DNA of 64,000 bases from Arenibacter arenosicollis (GTDB taxonomy: Bacteria; Bacteroidota; Bacteroidia; Flavobacteriales; Flavobacteriaceae): assembly GCF_014397245.1 (NCBI RefSeq), contig NZ_JACLHY010000001.1, positions 62,001-126,000 of the forward strand, in the 5' to 3' direction. A program made the position numbers and the translations under genes. Each line of letters opens with the position of its first letter. Within the stretch, counting starts at the first letter, position 1. The notes beneath the pieces are model-generated. The model was not told where the DNA came from and ran no database searches. It saw only the letters and a list, made by a program, of their open reading frames with translations. Shown here one piece after another: positions 37,398-47,433 of this stretch.

Positions 37398-38063
37398 ATG
37401 GAAGCTATTTTAAGAAATCAGTACGTTGAAGATTGGATAACAATTATCCTATTCTCCAGTATCTTTTTTATGGTACTCGCCAAAACCACATATTATACTC
37501 GATTTCTAAATTATATAATCCTGCCATTCAACAATAAGTATATTTTCCTTTACCAAAAGAAGGACAAGCTCTTTAATTGGTTCAGTATTTTTTTCAGTAT
37601 TTTCCAATTACTTAATTTTTCACTTTTCATCTATTTTATAAATAAAATATTTTTCCAATTTCCTGAAGAACACCAATTTGGAGTCTATTTAATTATTTTC
37701 ACATCGCTATTTTTATTTTTGGTCATAAAAATGCTTTTACAATTTGGCAATGGTTTTATCTTTAATGCCAACAAGATCATTTCTGAAATTGTTTTTAAAA
37801 AACTTGCCTACCTTAACTACAGTGGTATTGTAATGTTATTTGCCAACCTTATATTAAATTATGTTTTACAAGAATCCAAAACAGTAATTTTCATAAGTAT
37901 TTTGTTAGTATTTATTATAAACGCCATTGGTTGGATAACAACATTGAGAAATCATCAAAATTTCCTTGCCAGTAATTTTGTGTATTTTATTTTGTACCTT
38001 TGCGCTCTTGAAATAGCACCAATTATTATAGTTGGTAACTATCTAATAGACCGAAGCCTATGA
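37398..38063 (+). CDS. DUF4271 multi-TM membrane protein
   Basis: This 221-aa protein has about six hydrophobic segments, beginning with VEDWITIILFSSIFFMVLA. The composition and pairing with hemD match the DUF4271 family of Bacteroidota. Function unknown. It overlaps hemD by 4 nt (ATGA), implying translational coupling. Confidence 0.82.
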   Translation: MEAILRNQYVEDWITIILFSSIFFMVLAKTTYYTRFLNYIILPFNNKYIFLYQKKDKLFNWFSIFFSIFQLLNFSLFIYFINKIFFQFPEEHQFGVYLIIFTSLFLFLVIKMLLQFGNGFIFNANKIISEIVFKKLAYLNYSGIVMLFANLILNYVLQESKTVIFISILLVFIINAIGWITTLRNHQNFLASNFVYFILYLCALEIAPIIIVGNYLIDRSL

Positions 38064-38806
38064 AAGTTAAAACTATTTTGGTTTCACAGCCAGAACCAAA
38101 GATGGAAAACTCCCCCTATTCCAAGCTTATTGATAAGGAGAAAATAAAGGTAGATTTTAGGCCTTTTATCCACGTGGAAGGTGTTGATGCCAAAATGGTC
38201 CGACAGCAAAAAATTGATCTTAACAATTTTACTGCAATTATTTTAACCAGTAGAAATGCAGTTGATCATTTTTTCAGGATAGCGGAAGAAATGAGGTTTA
38301 AAGTACCTGATTCAATGAAATATTTTTGTCAGTCAGAAGCGGTAGCTTACTACCTACAAAAATATGTGGTCTACAGGAAGCGTAAAATTTACGTCGGGAA
38401 AATGAATTTTCCGGATTTAAATGCTTTGTTCAAAAAATACAAGGACGAAAAGTTTTTATTGCCGTCGTCAGATGTTCTTAAACCCATTGTTCCGGAAACA
38501 TTGAATAGTCTTGGAATAAATTGGACCAGGGGAATATTCTACAAAACGGTTATAAGTGATCTTTCAGATTTAAGGGACGTATACTATGACGTTTTGGTAT
38601 TTTTTAGTCCGTCTGGGATAGAATCACTTTTAAAGAACTTTCCTGATTTTAAACAAAACGATACTAGAATAGCGGTTTTCGGGAATTCTACAGTGAATGC
38701 AGCTACGCAAGCGGGACTTAGAATAGATATTCAGGCTCCTACCCCCGAAACTCCTTCCATGACCATGGCACTTCAGAGATACATAACCACGGTAAATAAG
38801 AAATAA
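38060..38806 (+). CDS. hemD: Uroporphyrinogen-III synthase
   Basis: This 248-aa protein fits the two-domain HemD fold. It contains AIILTSRNAVDHFF (~residues 52-66), YFCQSEAVAYYL, VLVFFSPSGIESLL (~175) and IAVFGNSTVNAATQAG (~205), the positions where HemD proteins have conserved T-S, S-P-S-G and G-x-T segments. It closes and inverts ring D of hydroxymethylbilane in haem synthesis. HemD is poorly conserved overall, but these elements together are convincing. Confidence 0.85.
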   Translation: MKVKTILVSQPEPKMENSPYSKLIDKEKIKVDFRPFIHVEGVDAKMVRQQKIDLNNFTAIILTSRNAVDHFFRIAEEMRFKVPDSMKYFCQSEAVAYYLQKYVVYRKRKIYVGKMNFPDLNALFKKYKDEKFLLPSSDVLKPIVPETLNSLGINWTRGIFYKTVISDLSDLRDVYYDVLVFFSPSGIESLLKNFPDFKQNDTRIAVFGNSTVNAATQAGLRIDIQAPTPETPSMTMALQRYITTVNKK

Positions 38807-38858
38807 GTAGATTTTCCACTATGTCTCTTAAAATTAATTAAGTGGATAGATTAACATA

Positions 38859-38888
38859 AAAAACCCCGAGGCAAGCCTCGGGGTTTTT
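38859..38888. terminator. Bidirectional terminator between hemD and pckA
   Basis: A 14-bp perfect stem (38859-38872 with 38875-38888) with a 2-nt loop has a GC-rich core CCCCGAGGC and outer A/T runs on both sides. It lies between convergent genes, 3 nt past the pckA stop. Confidence 0.9.
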
Positions 38889-38891
38889 CTT

Positions 38892-40508
38892 TTAAAAAGC
38901 GTATCGTTGTGGTCCGCCCCGCCTAATTTCCTCATTGGCATAGGCTTCAAATTTCTTAAAATTTTCACGGAAGGCATTGGTTAATTTAAACGCGGTCTTA
39001 TAGTAAGCCTCGTCATTGTTCCAAGTGGCCCGTGGACTAAGCACGCTTGTAGGGACTCCTGGGCACTCCCTGGGTTGTGCCACCCCAAAAACAGAATGGA
39101 TATGGTATTTGTCATAACTGTACAATCCCAATTCTCCACTAAGGGCCGCATGGATCATGGCACGGGTATATTTTAATTTCATTCTGGTACCCACCCCATA
39201 AGGACCACCTGTCCATCCTGTGTTTACCAACCAGACGTTTACCCCCGCATCCAACATTTTTTTACTGAGCATTTCAGCGTATTTTGTGGGATGCAATGGC
39301 ATAAAGGGCGCTCCAAAACAGGCCGAGAAACTAGGTACGGGCTCAACTACCCCTGCCTCTGTACCAGCCACCTTGGCCGTATAACCCGAAATAAAATGAT
39401 AGGCAGCCTGACTAGGGGTCAATTTGGAAATTGGGGGTAATACTCCAAAGGCATCGGCTGTAAGAAAGAAAATATTCTTTGGGTTCTTTCCAATAGATGG
39501 CTCCTGAATATTGTCTATATTATAAATCGGATAACTCACTCTAGTATTTTGGGTAATGGAAGTATTTTCAAAGTCGACCACACCATTGGTATCCAGGACC
39601 ACATTTTCCAAAAGTGCACCTTTCTTTATGGCCCCATAAATTTCGGGCTCATTTTCTTCCGAGAGATTAATGACCTTGGCGTAGCATCCTCCTTCAAAAT
39701 TAAACACCGTATTTTCCTTTGTCCAACCATGTTCATCGTCCCCAATCAGTTTTCTATGTGGGTCCGCTGACAAAGTGGTCTTCCCAGTTCCGGAAAGACC
39801 AAAAAAGATGGCAGTGTCCCCATCATCGCCCACATTGGCAGAACAATGCATGGGAAGACATTTTTCATATACCGGAAGAATAAAATTCAATGCTGAAAAT
39901 ATGCCTTTTTTAATTTCCCCAGTATATCCGGTACCCCCAATCAGGGCTATCTTTCGGGTGAAATTTAATATGGCAAAATTGTGCTGCCTGGTTCCATCCT
40001 CTTCCGCCTTGGCCATAAAACCTGGCGCATTGATCACCGTCCATTCTGGATCAAAACCAACCAACTCCTCTTCAGTAGGCCTTAAAAACATGTTATAGGC
40101 AAACATATTGGACCAGGGGTATTCATTAATAACCCTGATATTCATTTTATACTCGTCATCGGCACATGCAAAACAATCCCTTACATAAAGCTCCTTTTCA
40201 TTAAGATATTCTATCACCTTTTTATAAAGGGCATCGAACTTTTCGCTTTCAAAAGGTATATTCACATTTCCCCACCATATTTTATCGGCCGTGATGTCAT
40301 CCTTAACTATAAACCTATCCATAGGTGACCTACCCGTAAATTCACCTGTATTTATGGCCAACGCCCCGGTGGAAGAGGTTACACCCATACCCTTTTCTAC
40401 AGTAATTTCATGTAGTTTGGAAGGTGATAATTGATAGTGGATTTTTTTTGTCGAAATACCATACGCTTTTAACGAAATCGATTGCGTTGATGGGGTTGAT
40501 GAATTCAT
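38892..40508 (-). CDS. pckA: Phosphoenolpyruvate carboxykinase (ATP)
   Basis: This 538-aa enzyme converts oxaloacetate and ATP to phosphoenolpyruvate, the entry to gluconeogenesis. Motifs are GEFTGRSPMDRF (substrate loop), the PEPCK P-loop FGLSGTGKTTLSADP (~residues 244-258), GDDEHGW (metal-binding kinase-2), and RVSYPIYNIDNI near the adenine loop. Length is typical of the ATP form. ATG at 40508 is 51 nt beyond the DUF423 stop. Confidence 0.96.
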   Translation of the reverse strand: MNSSTPSTQSISLKAYGISTKKIHYQLSPSKLHEITVEKGMGVTSSTGALAINTGEFTGRSPMDRFIVKDDITADKIWWGNVNIPFESEKFDALYKKVIEYLNEKELYVRDCFACADDEYKMNIRVINEYPWSNMFAYNMFLRPTEEELVGFDPEWTVINAPGFMAKAEEDGTRQHNFAILNFTRKIALIGGTGYTGEIKKGIFSALNFILPVYEKCLPMHCSANVGDDGDTAIFFGLSGTGKTTLSADPHRKLIGDDEHGWTKENTVFNFEGGCYAKVINLSEENEPEIYGAIKKGALLENVVLDTNGVVDFENTSITQNTRVSYPIYNIDNIQEPSIGKNPKNIFFLTADAFGVLPPISKLTPSQAAYHFISGYTAKVAGTEAGVVEPVPSFSACFGAPFMPLHPTKYAEMLSKKMLDAGVNVWLVNTGWTGGPYGVGTRMKLKYTRAMIHAALSGELGLYSYDKYHIHSVFGVAQPRECPGVPTSVLSPRATWNNDEAYYKTAFKLTNAFRENFKKFEAYANEEIRRGGPQRYAF

Positions 40509-40559
40509 AATAGTTGAGTTTTATTAGAAATATATAAAGGCTCTAAGAGCTTGTTAGTT

Positions 40560-40952
40560 TTAATTTGATTGATTTTGATTAAAGATCCTAATACCTAAAA
40601 GTAACCAGCCCGTAACCAGAAGAACACCGCCAATGGGCGTGATTAAGGCTATTTTCCTAAAATCAAAACTTGATAGTTCATTGGTTGCCAAAAGATAAAT
40701 TGAAAAGGAAAAACATATCACACCGGCAACAATAAAATAATAAACGAGCTTTTTTCGCTCCTCGGCCAATAAGTTAAAACCTCCCAAGATCATTAGGAAC
40801 AAAGCATGGTACATCTGATATTTTACTCCTGTTTCAAATGTACCGATAGCCTTGGCATCCAATATTTTTTCCAGGCCGTGCGCCCCAAAAGCATCTAAAA
40901 GGACTGCCGTTAAACCGAAAAATATTCCAGTTCCAAAAATTGTTTTGTTCAT
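40560..40952 (-). CDS. DUF423 family membrane protein
   Basis: This 130-aa protein has four TM segments and the DUF423 hallmark GAHGLEKILD (~residues 24-33) plus YQMYHALFLM and ITPIGGVLLVTGW. Function unknown, though the family is widespread. It may be co-transcribed with pckA. Confidence 0.88.
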   Translation of the reverse strand: MNKTIFGTGIFFGLTAVLLDAFGAHGLEKILDAKAIGTFETGVKYQMYHALFLMILGGFNLLAEERKKLVYYFIVAGVICFSFSIYLLATNELSSFDFRKIALITPIGGVLLVTGWLLLGIRIFNQNQSN

Positions 40953-40975
40953 AACTTATTAGCGCTTATTCCTTA

Positions 40976-40983
40976 CAAATATA
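40976..40983 (-). promoter_or_regulatory. -7 box for DUF423 (and possibly pckA)
   Basis: On the minus strand TATATTTG is an exact TAnnTTTG, 23 nt upstream of the DUF423 ATG. Confidence 0.5.
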
Positions 40984-41029
40984 ACAATTTGATACCTTAG
41001 TATCCGTTAAATAGAAAAGTAAAAAAGCA

Positions 41030-42403
41030 ATGCGGCGAAAAATACTTGTTGTAGGCACAGGGAAATCTACATCTTATTTATTGGATTATTTACTGCAAAA
41101 AGCAGAAGAGGAAAATATACAACTTACTATTTGTGACTTAAATACCGATATCCTACCTGACAAAATAAAATTACATCCGGCATGTACTGCCTTAAAATTA
41201 GACATTTTTAATGATGTGGCCAGAAGTAAGGTGATCAAAGAATCCGATATAGTCATCTCCATGCTCCCCGCCCATTTTCACATCAAGGTTGCCGTGGACT
41301 GTATACAACATGGGAAACATTTTGTTACTGCCTCCTATATTAGTGATGAAATAATGGCATTGGACCAACAGGCAAAAGAAAAAGGCCTTGTTTTCATGAA
41401 CGAAATTGGATTGGATCCAGGGATAGATCATATGAGTGCCATGCAGGTAATAGACAACATCAGGAACCAAGGCGGCAAAATGATTCTATTCGAATCTTTC
41501 ACCGGCGGTTTGGTAGCCCCTGAAAGCGACAATAACCTATGGAACTATAAATTTACCTGGAACCCAAGAAATGTTGTTGTGGCCGGACAAGGTGGTGTAG
41601 CCAAATTTATACAAGAAGGAACTTACAAATACATCCCCTACCACAAACTTTTTAGAAGAACCGAATTTTTGGATGTTGAAGGCTACGGGAAATTTGAAGT
41701 ATACGCCAATAGGGATTCCTTAAAATACAGGGAAGTCTATGGACTACAAAATGTGCTTACTTTATACCGTGGAACAATGCGAAGGGTAGGTTTTTCCAAG
41801 GCTTGGAATATGTTTGTACAATTGGGCATGACCGATGATAGTTATACCATCGAGAATTCCGAAGGGATGTCTTACCGTCAATTTGTAAACCTTTTTCTAC
41901 CATATTCCCCGACCAACACGGTAGAACTAAAAATGCGGCATTACCTAAAAATTGATCAGGATGATATTATGTGGGAAAAATTAATGGAACTCCACCTCTT
42001 TGATTCCAAAAGAAAAATTGAATTAAAAAATGCTACCCCTGCACAAATTTTGCAAAGAATCTTGGAAGATAGCTGGACCTTGGCCGAGACGGACAAGGAT
42101 ATGATCGTCATGTACCATAAATTTGGATACGAACTTAATGGCAAAAAAGAACAGATAGATTCCAACATGGTGGTCACTGGGGAAGACAGGACATACACTG
42201 CGATGGCCAAGACTGTTGGATTACCGGTGGCTATGGCCACCTTACTCATCCTAAACAAACAAATAACCAACCCTGGGGTACAGCTACCTATTAGACGCGA
42301 GGTATATGAACCCATTTTAAAGGAATTGAAAAGCTTTGGTATACACTTTAAAGAATATAAAGTACCCTACTTAGGCTATAATCCGGATTCCGTTGCTAGT
42401 TAA
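41030..42403 (+). CDS. Saccharopine dehydrogenase family protein (glutamate-forming type)
   Basis: This 457-aa NAD(P)-binding enzyme has an N-terminal Rossmann strand ILVVGTGKSTSYLL, the adenine-ribose Asp in CDLNTD (~residue 37), IVISMLPAHFHIKVA (~80) and NEIGLDPGIDHMSAM (~130). These match saccharopine reductases of the LYS9 type. Together with the adjacent Lrp regulator it suggests a role in lysine (or alpha-aminoadipate semialdehyde) metabolism. The degradation step is favoured in bacteria, but the actual substrate is not proven here. Confidence 0.85.
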   Translation: MRRKILVVGTGKSTSYLLDYLLQKAEEENIQLTICDLNTDILPDKIKLHPACTALKLDIFNDVARSKVIKESDIVISMLPAHFHIKVAVDCIQHGKHFVTASYISDEIMALDQQAKEKGLVFMNEIGLDPGIDHMSAMQVIDNIRNQGGKMILFESFTGGLVAPESDNNLWNYKFTWNPRNVVVAGQGGVAKFIQEGTYKYIPYHKLFRRTEFLDVEGYGKFEVYANRDSLKYREVYGLQNVLTLYRGTMRRVGFSKAWNMFVQLGMTDDSYTIENSEGMSYRQFVNLFLPYSPTNTVELKMRHYLKIDQDDIMWEKLMELHLFDSKRKIELKNATPAQILQRILEDSWTLAETDKDMIVMYHKFGYELNGKKEQIDSNMVVTGEDRTYTAMAKTVGLPVAMATLLILNKQITNPGVQLPIRREVYEPILKELKSFGIHFKEYKVPYLGYNPDSVAS

Positions 42404-42451
42404 GGTTTAAAACCATTTTGGTATCTTTATATTATAATTGAAGTATTAATC

Positions 42452-42922
42452 ATGAAATCCAATAACGAAAACGTTAAAATTGACGGTATCGACAAAAAGA
42501 TCCTAAGATTTTTAATGTCGGATGCCAGAAAGCCTGTTCTGGAAATTGCCCGGAAAATTGGGATTTCAGGTGCTGCCATTCATCAGCGGTTACGCAAATT
42601 GGAAGCTTCTGGTTTAATTGCTGGGTCTAAATTTATTATTAATCCCAAAGTATTGGGATATACCACCATGGCCTATATTGGCATCTATTTGGATAAGGCC
42701 ATGAGCAATCCTTTGGCCGTGAAGGAACTTGAAAAAATTCCAGAAGTATTGGAATGCCACTATACTACAGGAAACTGGTCCATTCTTATAAAAGTACTTT
42801 GTAGGGACAACGAACATCTTATGCACGTACTTAATAGGGACATACAACAGATAGAAGGGGTATCCAGAACCGAAACCTTTATTTCCTTGGACCAACAGAT
42901 AGACCGTCAAATCACTATATAA
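42452..42922 (+). CDS. Lrp/AsnC family transcriptional regulator
   Basis: This 156-aa protein has an AsnC-type winged helix (IDKKILRFLMSDARKPVLEIARKIG, then a recognition helix in ISGAAIHQRLRKLEASG) and a C-terminal RAM ligand-binding domain with YIGIYLD and EVLECHYTTGNWSILIKV (gly-rich effector pocket). It follows the saccharopine dehydrogenase-like gene by 48 nt and probably controls it in response to an amino acid (inference). Confidence 0.92.
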   Translation: MKSNNENVKIDGIDKKILRFLMSDARKPVLEIARKIGISGAAIHQRLRKLEASGLIAGSKFIINPKVLGYTTMAYIGIYLDKAMSNPLAVKELEKIPEVLECHYTTGNWSILIKVLCRDNEHLMHVLNRDIQQIEGVSRTETFISLDQQIDRQITI

Positions 42923-42950
42923 AAAAAGGACATCCAAAGATGTCCTTTTT
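42923..42950. terminator. Bidirectional terminator after the Lrp gene
   Basis: A 12-bp stem (42923-42934 with 42939-42950), 4-nt loop and A/T outer runs lies between convergent genes, directly after the Lrp stop. Confidence 0.9.
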
Positions 42951-42968
42951 GGCTAAATACTTTTAATT

Positions 42969-43664
42969 TTAATCTCTACCTCCCAAGACTTGCATAGCCC
43001 AGTAGACTAAGGTTGCCAATGAACCAATTGCTGCTACCAAATACGTTCTAGCCGCCCATTTTAAAGCATCCTCAGAACCTTTATATTCTTCCGGGGTTAC
43101 CATATTCTTATTCTTTAACCAAGCCAAGGCTCTATTACTGGCATCATATTCCACAGGTAAAGTGATAAAGCTAAACAAGGTAGCAAGACCCATCATTATT
43201 AGACCTGCTACAGCTACCCAATATCCTAGGCCTACTCCTGCTGCCGCTCCTAGCATAATTCCGCCAAAAACTACCCACATGGACATTCCAGAAGTAACAC
43301 TTACTACAGGTACCAATTTGGAACGCAAGGTCAACCATTCATAAGCCGTAGCATGCTGCACGGCATGTCCACATTCGTGGGCCGCAACCGCAGCCGCCGA
43401 AGCATTTCTTTGGCTATAGACACCTTCACTTAAATTTACAGTTTTGTTTACCGGATTGTAATGATCGGTTAGCATTCCTGGAGTGGAAATAACCTTTACA
43501 TCCCTAATTCCATGATCGGCCAACATTTTCTCTGCAATCTCCGCACCACTCATGCCATTGCGCAAATACACTTTGGAATAGAACTTAAATTTACTTTTAA
43601 GCTTATTACTTACCAACCAACTTACCAAAGCAATTGCACCCAGTAATATATAATACATCATCAT
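42969..43664 (-). CDS. YugP-type zinc metallopeptidase (Zn_peptidase_2)
   Basis: This 231-aa integral membrane protein has a first TM (MMMYYILLGAIALVSWLV), a soluble segment with the zinc motif AAHECGHAVQHA (HExxH, ~residue 105), and further TM segments. A downstream zinc ligand may be in the VEYDASNRAL stretch. The family is related to HtpX-like membrane peptidases; the substrate is unknown. I use the first ATG of the MMM cluster at 43664. A longer frame from TTG at 43715 adds a hydrophilic 17-residue tail without support. Confidence 0.87.
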   Translation of the reverse strand: MMMYYILLGAIALVSWLVSNKLKSKFKFYSKVYLRNGMSGAEIAEKMLADHGIRDVKVISTPGMLTDHYNPVNKTVNLSEGVYSQRNASAAAVAAHECGHAVQHATAYEWLTLRSKLVPVVSVTSGMSMWVVFGGIMLGAAAGVGLGYWVAVAGLIMMGLATLFSFITLPVEYDASNRALAWLKNKNMVTPEEYKGSEDALKWAARTYLVAAIGSLATLVYWAMQVLGGRD

Positions 43665-43805
43665 AACTATTTCATTTTTAAAATTTATCGAATATACTAA
43701 AGATCCTTTATTCAATCCTCACTAAATACAGCAAAAAGCTCGCCAAATTATCCATACTTAACTAGGACAGTATAAAAGGATATTTATCTGACAATTTGTC
43801 CCTTC

Positions 43806-44060
43806 CTACTTATACTTTAACTTAAGTACGATCATAATGAAAATTAACACTGCCGTTATAAAATTGGCCAAAATCATGGGCACACTTTCATGATAAATTC
43901 CGTAGACCAACCACAGAACCACTCCTAAAAACATAGCCAAATACATGGTCAATGAAATATCCTTGGTAGACCTATTGCTCCAGGTTTTATGTACCTGTGG
44001 AACCAATGAAGAGGTAGTAAGTACGGCTGCCACCAAGCCCATGATCTCTATGTTTTCCAT
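43806..44060 (-). CDS. SemiSWEET-type sugar transporter
   Basis: This 84-aa three-TM protein has the PQ-loop signature SSLVPQVHKTW in TM1 followed by SNRSTKDIS and the TM2 MYLAMFLGVVLWLVYG. SemiSWEETs dimerise to form a sugar uniporter (sucrose or glucose in characterised cases). Monocistronic. Confidence 0.87.
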   Translation of the reverse strand: MENIEIMGLVAAVLTTSSLVPQVHKTWSNRSTKDISLTMYLAMFLGVVLWLVYGIYHESVPMILANFITAVLIFIMIVLKLKYK

Positions 44061-44181
44061 AACACCGTATACTAAATTTTAATTCTTTGTTCCAACAACT
44101 ATTTAGATTGACCCAGTCAATTTAGCAGCCCCAAATACAATTACAATTAGGTAAAAAAGTCAGACTTGCCCATTGCTATTT

Positions 44182-47007
44182 TTAACCTACAATGTTAACG
44201 ATCTTCCCCGGAACTATAATTACCTTTTTAGGGGTACGTCCCTGCAATTGCTCATGGGTCTTAACATGGGCCATGACGGCAGCTTCAATTTCCTCTTTGG
44301 AAAGATCTACCGGCAACTCTATTTTAAAACGCATTTTTCCGTTGAACGAAATTGGATATTCCTTGCTGCTCTCCACCAAATACTTGCCTTCAAATTTAGG
44401 AAAGGGGGCAGTTGCAATAGAGGTGTTATGTCCCATTTTAGACCAAAGCTCCTCCGCAATATGGGGGGCATAGGACGAAACCAATACAACCAAAGGTTCC
44501 AATATTTCCTTGCTACTACATTTTTGTGTCGCCAACTCGTTAACACAGATCATAAAGGTAGCAACCGAGGTATTAAAGGAGAAATTCTCTATGTCCTCCT
44601 CCACTTTCTTGATTGTCTTATGCAGGGTCTTTAAATTATCTGCTGTTGGTTCGGTATCTGTAACCATAAAAGCACCTTCCGCCCCTCTGTGGTATAAACG
44701 CCACATTTTTTTTAAGAAACTATAGACCCCACTGATTCCTGCCGTATTCCAAGGCTTGGACTGCTCCAATGGACCCAGAAACATCTCGTACAAACGAAGG
44801 GAATCCGCGCCATACTCCTCGCAAATACTATCCGGACTTACCACATTGTACTTGGATTTGGACATTTTTTCTACCTCGCGACCTACAATATACTTTCCAT
44901 CCTCCAAAAGAAAATCGGAATCCTTAAAATCTGAATAAAGAGGATTTTCCTTGAATTTATTCAAATCCAATTCATCAGATGGGTTTACCAAGGCCACATC
45001 TACATGAAGAGGTTGTACAGATCTATCCCCTATTAAATTTTTTGAAACCAAGGTGTTTTCGCCTTCAATTCTATAAATGAACGCACTGGTTCCCGTAATC
45101 ATCCCTTGGTTGATCAATTTTTTGGCAAACTCGGGCTTGGGAACCAAACCTTTGTCGAACAAAAACTTTTGCCAAAAACGGGAGTACAGCAAGTGTCCAG
45201 TGGCATGCTCGCTACCACCAATATAAAGGTCCACGTCCTGCCAATAACTGATGGCTTTCTGTGAATACACTTCCTCTGTATTATTAGGGTCCATATAACG
45301 GTTGAAGTAGTACGAACTCCCTGCCCAACCTGGCATGGTATTCAACTCCAATGGAAATATGGTTTTATGATCTATTAACTGATTACTGACAACTTTCGAC
45401 TTCTTTACGTCCCAAGCCCAAACCGTGGCATTGCCCAAAGGCGGTTCACCAGTTTCCGTAGGCAGGTATTTCTCCACCTCTGGAAGTACAATGGGTAGAT
45501 GTTCCTGATCGATCATTTGTGGCATTCCGTCTACATAGTAGACTGGAAAAGGTTCTCCCCAATAGCGTTGGCGACTAAAAACTGCATCGCGTAACCTATA
45601 GTTTATTTTTCCTTCCCCTTGACCTAATTGTTCCAATTCAAAAATGACACGTTTCACTGCTTTTTTATATGGAAGTCCATTTAAAAAATCTGAATTGGCA
45701 ATAACCGTCTTTTCCTTATCGGCAAAGGCCTCTTCAGAAATATCCACACCCTCAAAAATATTGGGAATAGGAATATTAAAATGATTTGCATAGTCATAAT
45801 CGCGTTGATCGCCACAGGGAACGGACATTACCGCCCCGGTACCGTAGCCTGCCAAAACATAGTCCCCTATCCAAATAGGAATAGGCTCCTTACTAAATGG
45901 ATGTTCTGCATACGCACCAGTAAATGCCCCAGTAATGGTCTTTACGTCTGCCATACGGTCGCGCTCACTGCGTTTAGCCGTGGCCTCAATATATGCGGCT
46001 ACCCCCGCCTTCTGTTCAGGGGAGGTTATTTTGGCAACTAATTCATGCTCTGGGGCCAAAGTCATAAAACTCACTCCAAAAATGGTATCTGGACGGGTGG
46101 TAAAAACATCAATGACCTCTTCATGCCCGTTCACCTTAAATGTTACCTCAGCACCCTCGGACCTTCCAATCCAGTTGGTCTGGGAATCCTTTAATGGTTG
46201 CGGCCAATCTACCGTTGTCAAATCATCCAGCAATCGCTGCGCATAGGCAGAAATGCGCATACTCCATTGGGTCATTTTCTTACGGATCACAGGGTATCCA
46301 CCACGCTCCGAAACCCCGTTAACTATCTCGTCGTTGGCTAAAACGGTCCCTAAGGCTGGACACCAATTGACTTCAGTTTCCGCCAAATATGTCAATCTAT
46401 ATTGTAATAAAATCTCTTGCTGTTCTTTTGGGGAAAAAGCTTTCCATTCGGTTGCAGAGAATTCCACCACTTCCTCATCACATACCGCATTGATATTTAG
46501 ATTGCCTTCTTTTTCAAAAGTGGCAATCAGATTTGAAATATCTTCTGCCTTATCGGCCTCCTTATTGTACCAGGAATTAAAGAGTTGGATAAAAATCCAT
46601 TGGGTCCATTTATAATAGTTGGGATCAGAGGTACGCACCTCTCTACTCCAATCGAAAGAAAATCCAATTTTATCCAATTGCTCCCGATATCTACTGATGT
46701 TAGTCTCGGTTGTTATCGCAGGATGTTGTCCTGTTTGAATTGCGTACTGTTCAGCAGGAAGTCCAAAAGAGTCGTACCCCATTGGATGCAGTACGTTAAA
46801 TCCTTTGTGTCTTTTATAACGTGCATAAATATCACTTGCAATATACCCTAACGGATGCCCCACGTGCAAACCGGCACCGGAAGGATAGGGAAACATATCC
46901 AAAACATAAAATTTTTCCTTTTGGGAATCATTTTCCGCCTTAAAAGTTTGGTTTTCCGCCCAAAATTTCTGCCACTTTTCTTCTATCTTCCTGAAATCGT
47001 AAGTCAT
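44182..47007 (-). CDS. leuS: Leucine-tRNA ligase
   Basis: This 941-aa class Ia synthetase has FPYPSGAGLHVGHPLGY (HIGH motif as HVGH, ~residue 47), a CP1 editing domain (about 240-440) with TRPDTIFGVSF, which holds the conserved editing threonines, and the second signature VEKMSKSKYN (~700). An anticodon-binding helical domain and C-terminal extension follow. It charges and proofreads tRNA-Leu. Confidence 0.97.
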   Translation of the reverse strand: MTYDFRKIEEKWQKFWAENQTFKAENDSQKEKFYVLDMFPYPSGAGLHVGHPLGYIASDIYARYKRHKGFNVLHPMGYDSFGLPAEQYAIQTGQHPAITTETNISRYREQLDKIGFSFDWSREVRTSDPNYYKWTQWIFIQLFNSWYNKEADKAEDISNLIATFEKEGNLNINAVCDEEVVEFSATEWKAFSPKEQQEILLQYRLTYLAETEVNWCPALGTVLANDEIVNGVSERGGYPVIRKKMTQWSMRISAYAQRLLDDLTTVDWPQPLKDSQTNWIGRSEGAEVTFKVNGHEEVIDVFTTRPDTIFGVSFMTLAPEHELVAKITSPEQKAGVAAYIEATAKRSERDRMADVKTITGAFTGAYAEHPFSKEPIPIWIGDYVLAGYGTGAVMSVPCGDQRDYDYANHFNIPIPNIFEGVDISEEAFADKEKTVIANSDFLNGLPYKKAVKRVIFELEQLGQGEGKINYRLRDAVFSRQRYWGEPFPVYYVDGMPQMIDQEHLPIVLPEVEKYLPTETGEPPLGNATVWAWDVKKSKVVSNQLIDHKTIFPLELNTMPGWAGSSYYFNRYMDPNNTEEVYSQKAISYWQDVDLYIGGSEHATGHLLYSRFWQKFLFDKGLVPKPEFAKKLINQGMITGTSAFIYRIEGENTLVSKNLIGDRSVQPLHVDVALVNPSDELDLNKFKENPLYSDFKDSDFLLEDGKYIVGREVEKMSKSKYNVVSPDSICEEYGADSLRLYEMFLGPLEQSKPWNTAGISGVYSFLKKMWRLYHRGAEGAFMVTDTEPTADNLKTLHKTIKKVEEDIENFSFNTSVATFMICVNELATQKCSSKEILEPLVVLVSSYAPHIAEELWSKMGHNTSIATAPFPKFEGKYLVESSKEYPISFNGKMRFKIELPVDLSKEEIEAAVMAHVKTHEQLQGRTPKKVIIVPGKIVNIVG

Positions 47008-47433
47008 CCTAATCTGTTGTATTTAAATCCAGTGCACCTACAGCACACCCCTTATTTTCCAATGCAGGGCAAAAATAAGTTTAATCTGTGAAAGCGAAAA
47101 GATATTATCTACTTACCTGCCCAAGGATAAAAACAACATTCAAGGGACCATATAGCCATAATTTAAATCCATAATCCAATGTATCATACTCTCCCAGTGT
47201 ACTTCAATCTTCCTATACCTGTGTTTAATACTCGTACTTTTATAAAATATACTTTACACTATAATCCCAAATGGTGTTTTGGCACTCAAAAGACGATTTT
47301 TTCTGGAAAACAAACCTAAAGTTCTACTAATAACACTGCATAACTTTTTGATAACCTTAAATTAAGACCGAATAATGTCTCTATTACTTTTAATTCAATT
47401 TACTTTCCTATTTTTACATATTGATTTTGTATT
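47008..47433. other. 426-nt divergent intergenic region, leuS/ftsX
   Basis: Contains the leuS -7 box (47070-47077). From about 47100 to 47433 I see no coding frame; near the ftsX ATG only an imperfect TGATTTTG box is present (about 47422-47429). Confidence 0.55.
47070..47077 (-). promoter_or_regulatory. leuS: -7 box for leuS
   Basis: On the minus strand TATTTTTG is an exact TAnnTTTG, giving a leader of roughly 55 nt before the leuS ATG. Confidence 0.5.

Noticed and set aside
44173..44634. Long plus-strand frames opposite leuS
   Set aside because: They are antisense shadows of a strongly conserved gene and show no independent domain features.
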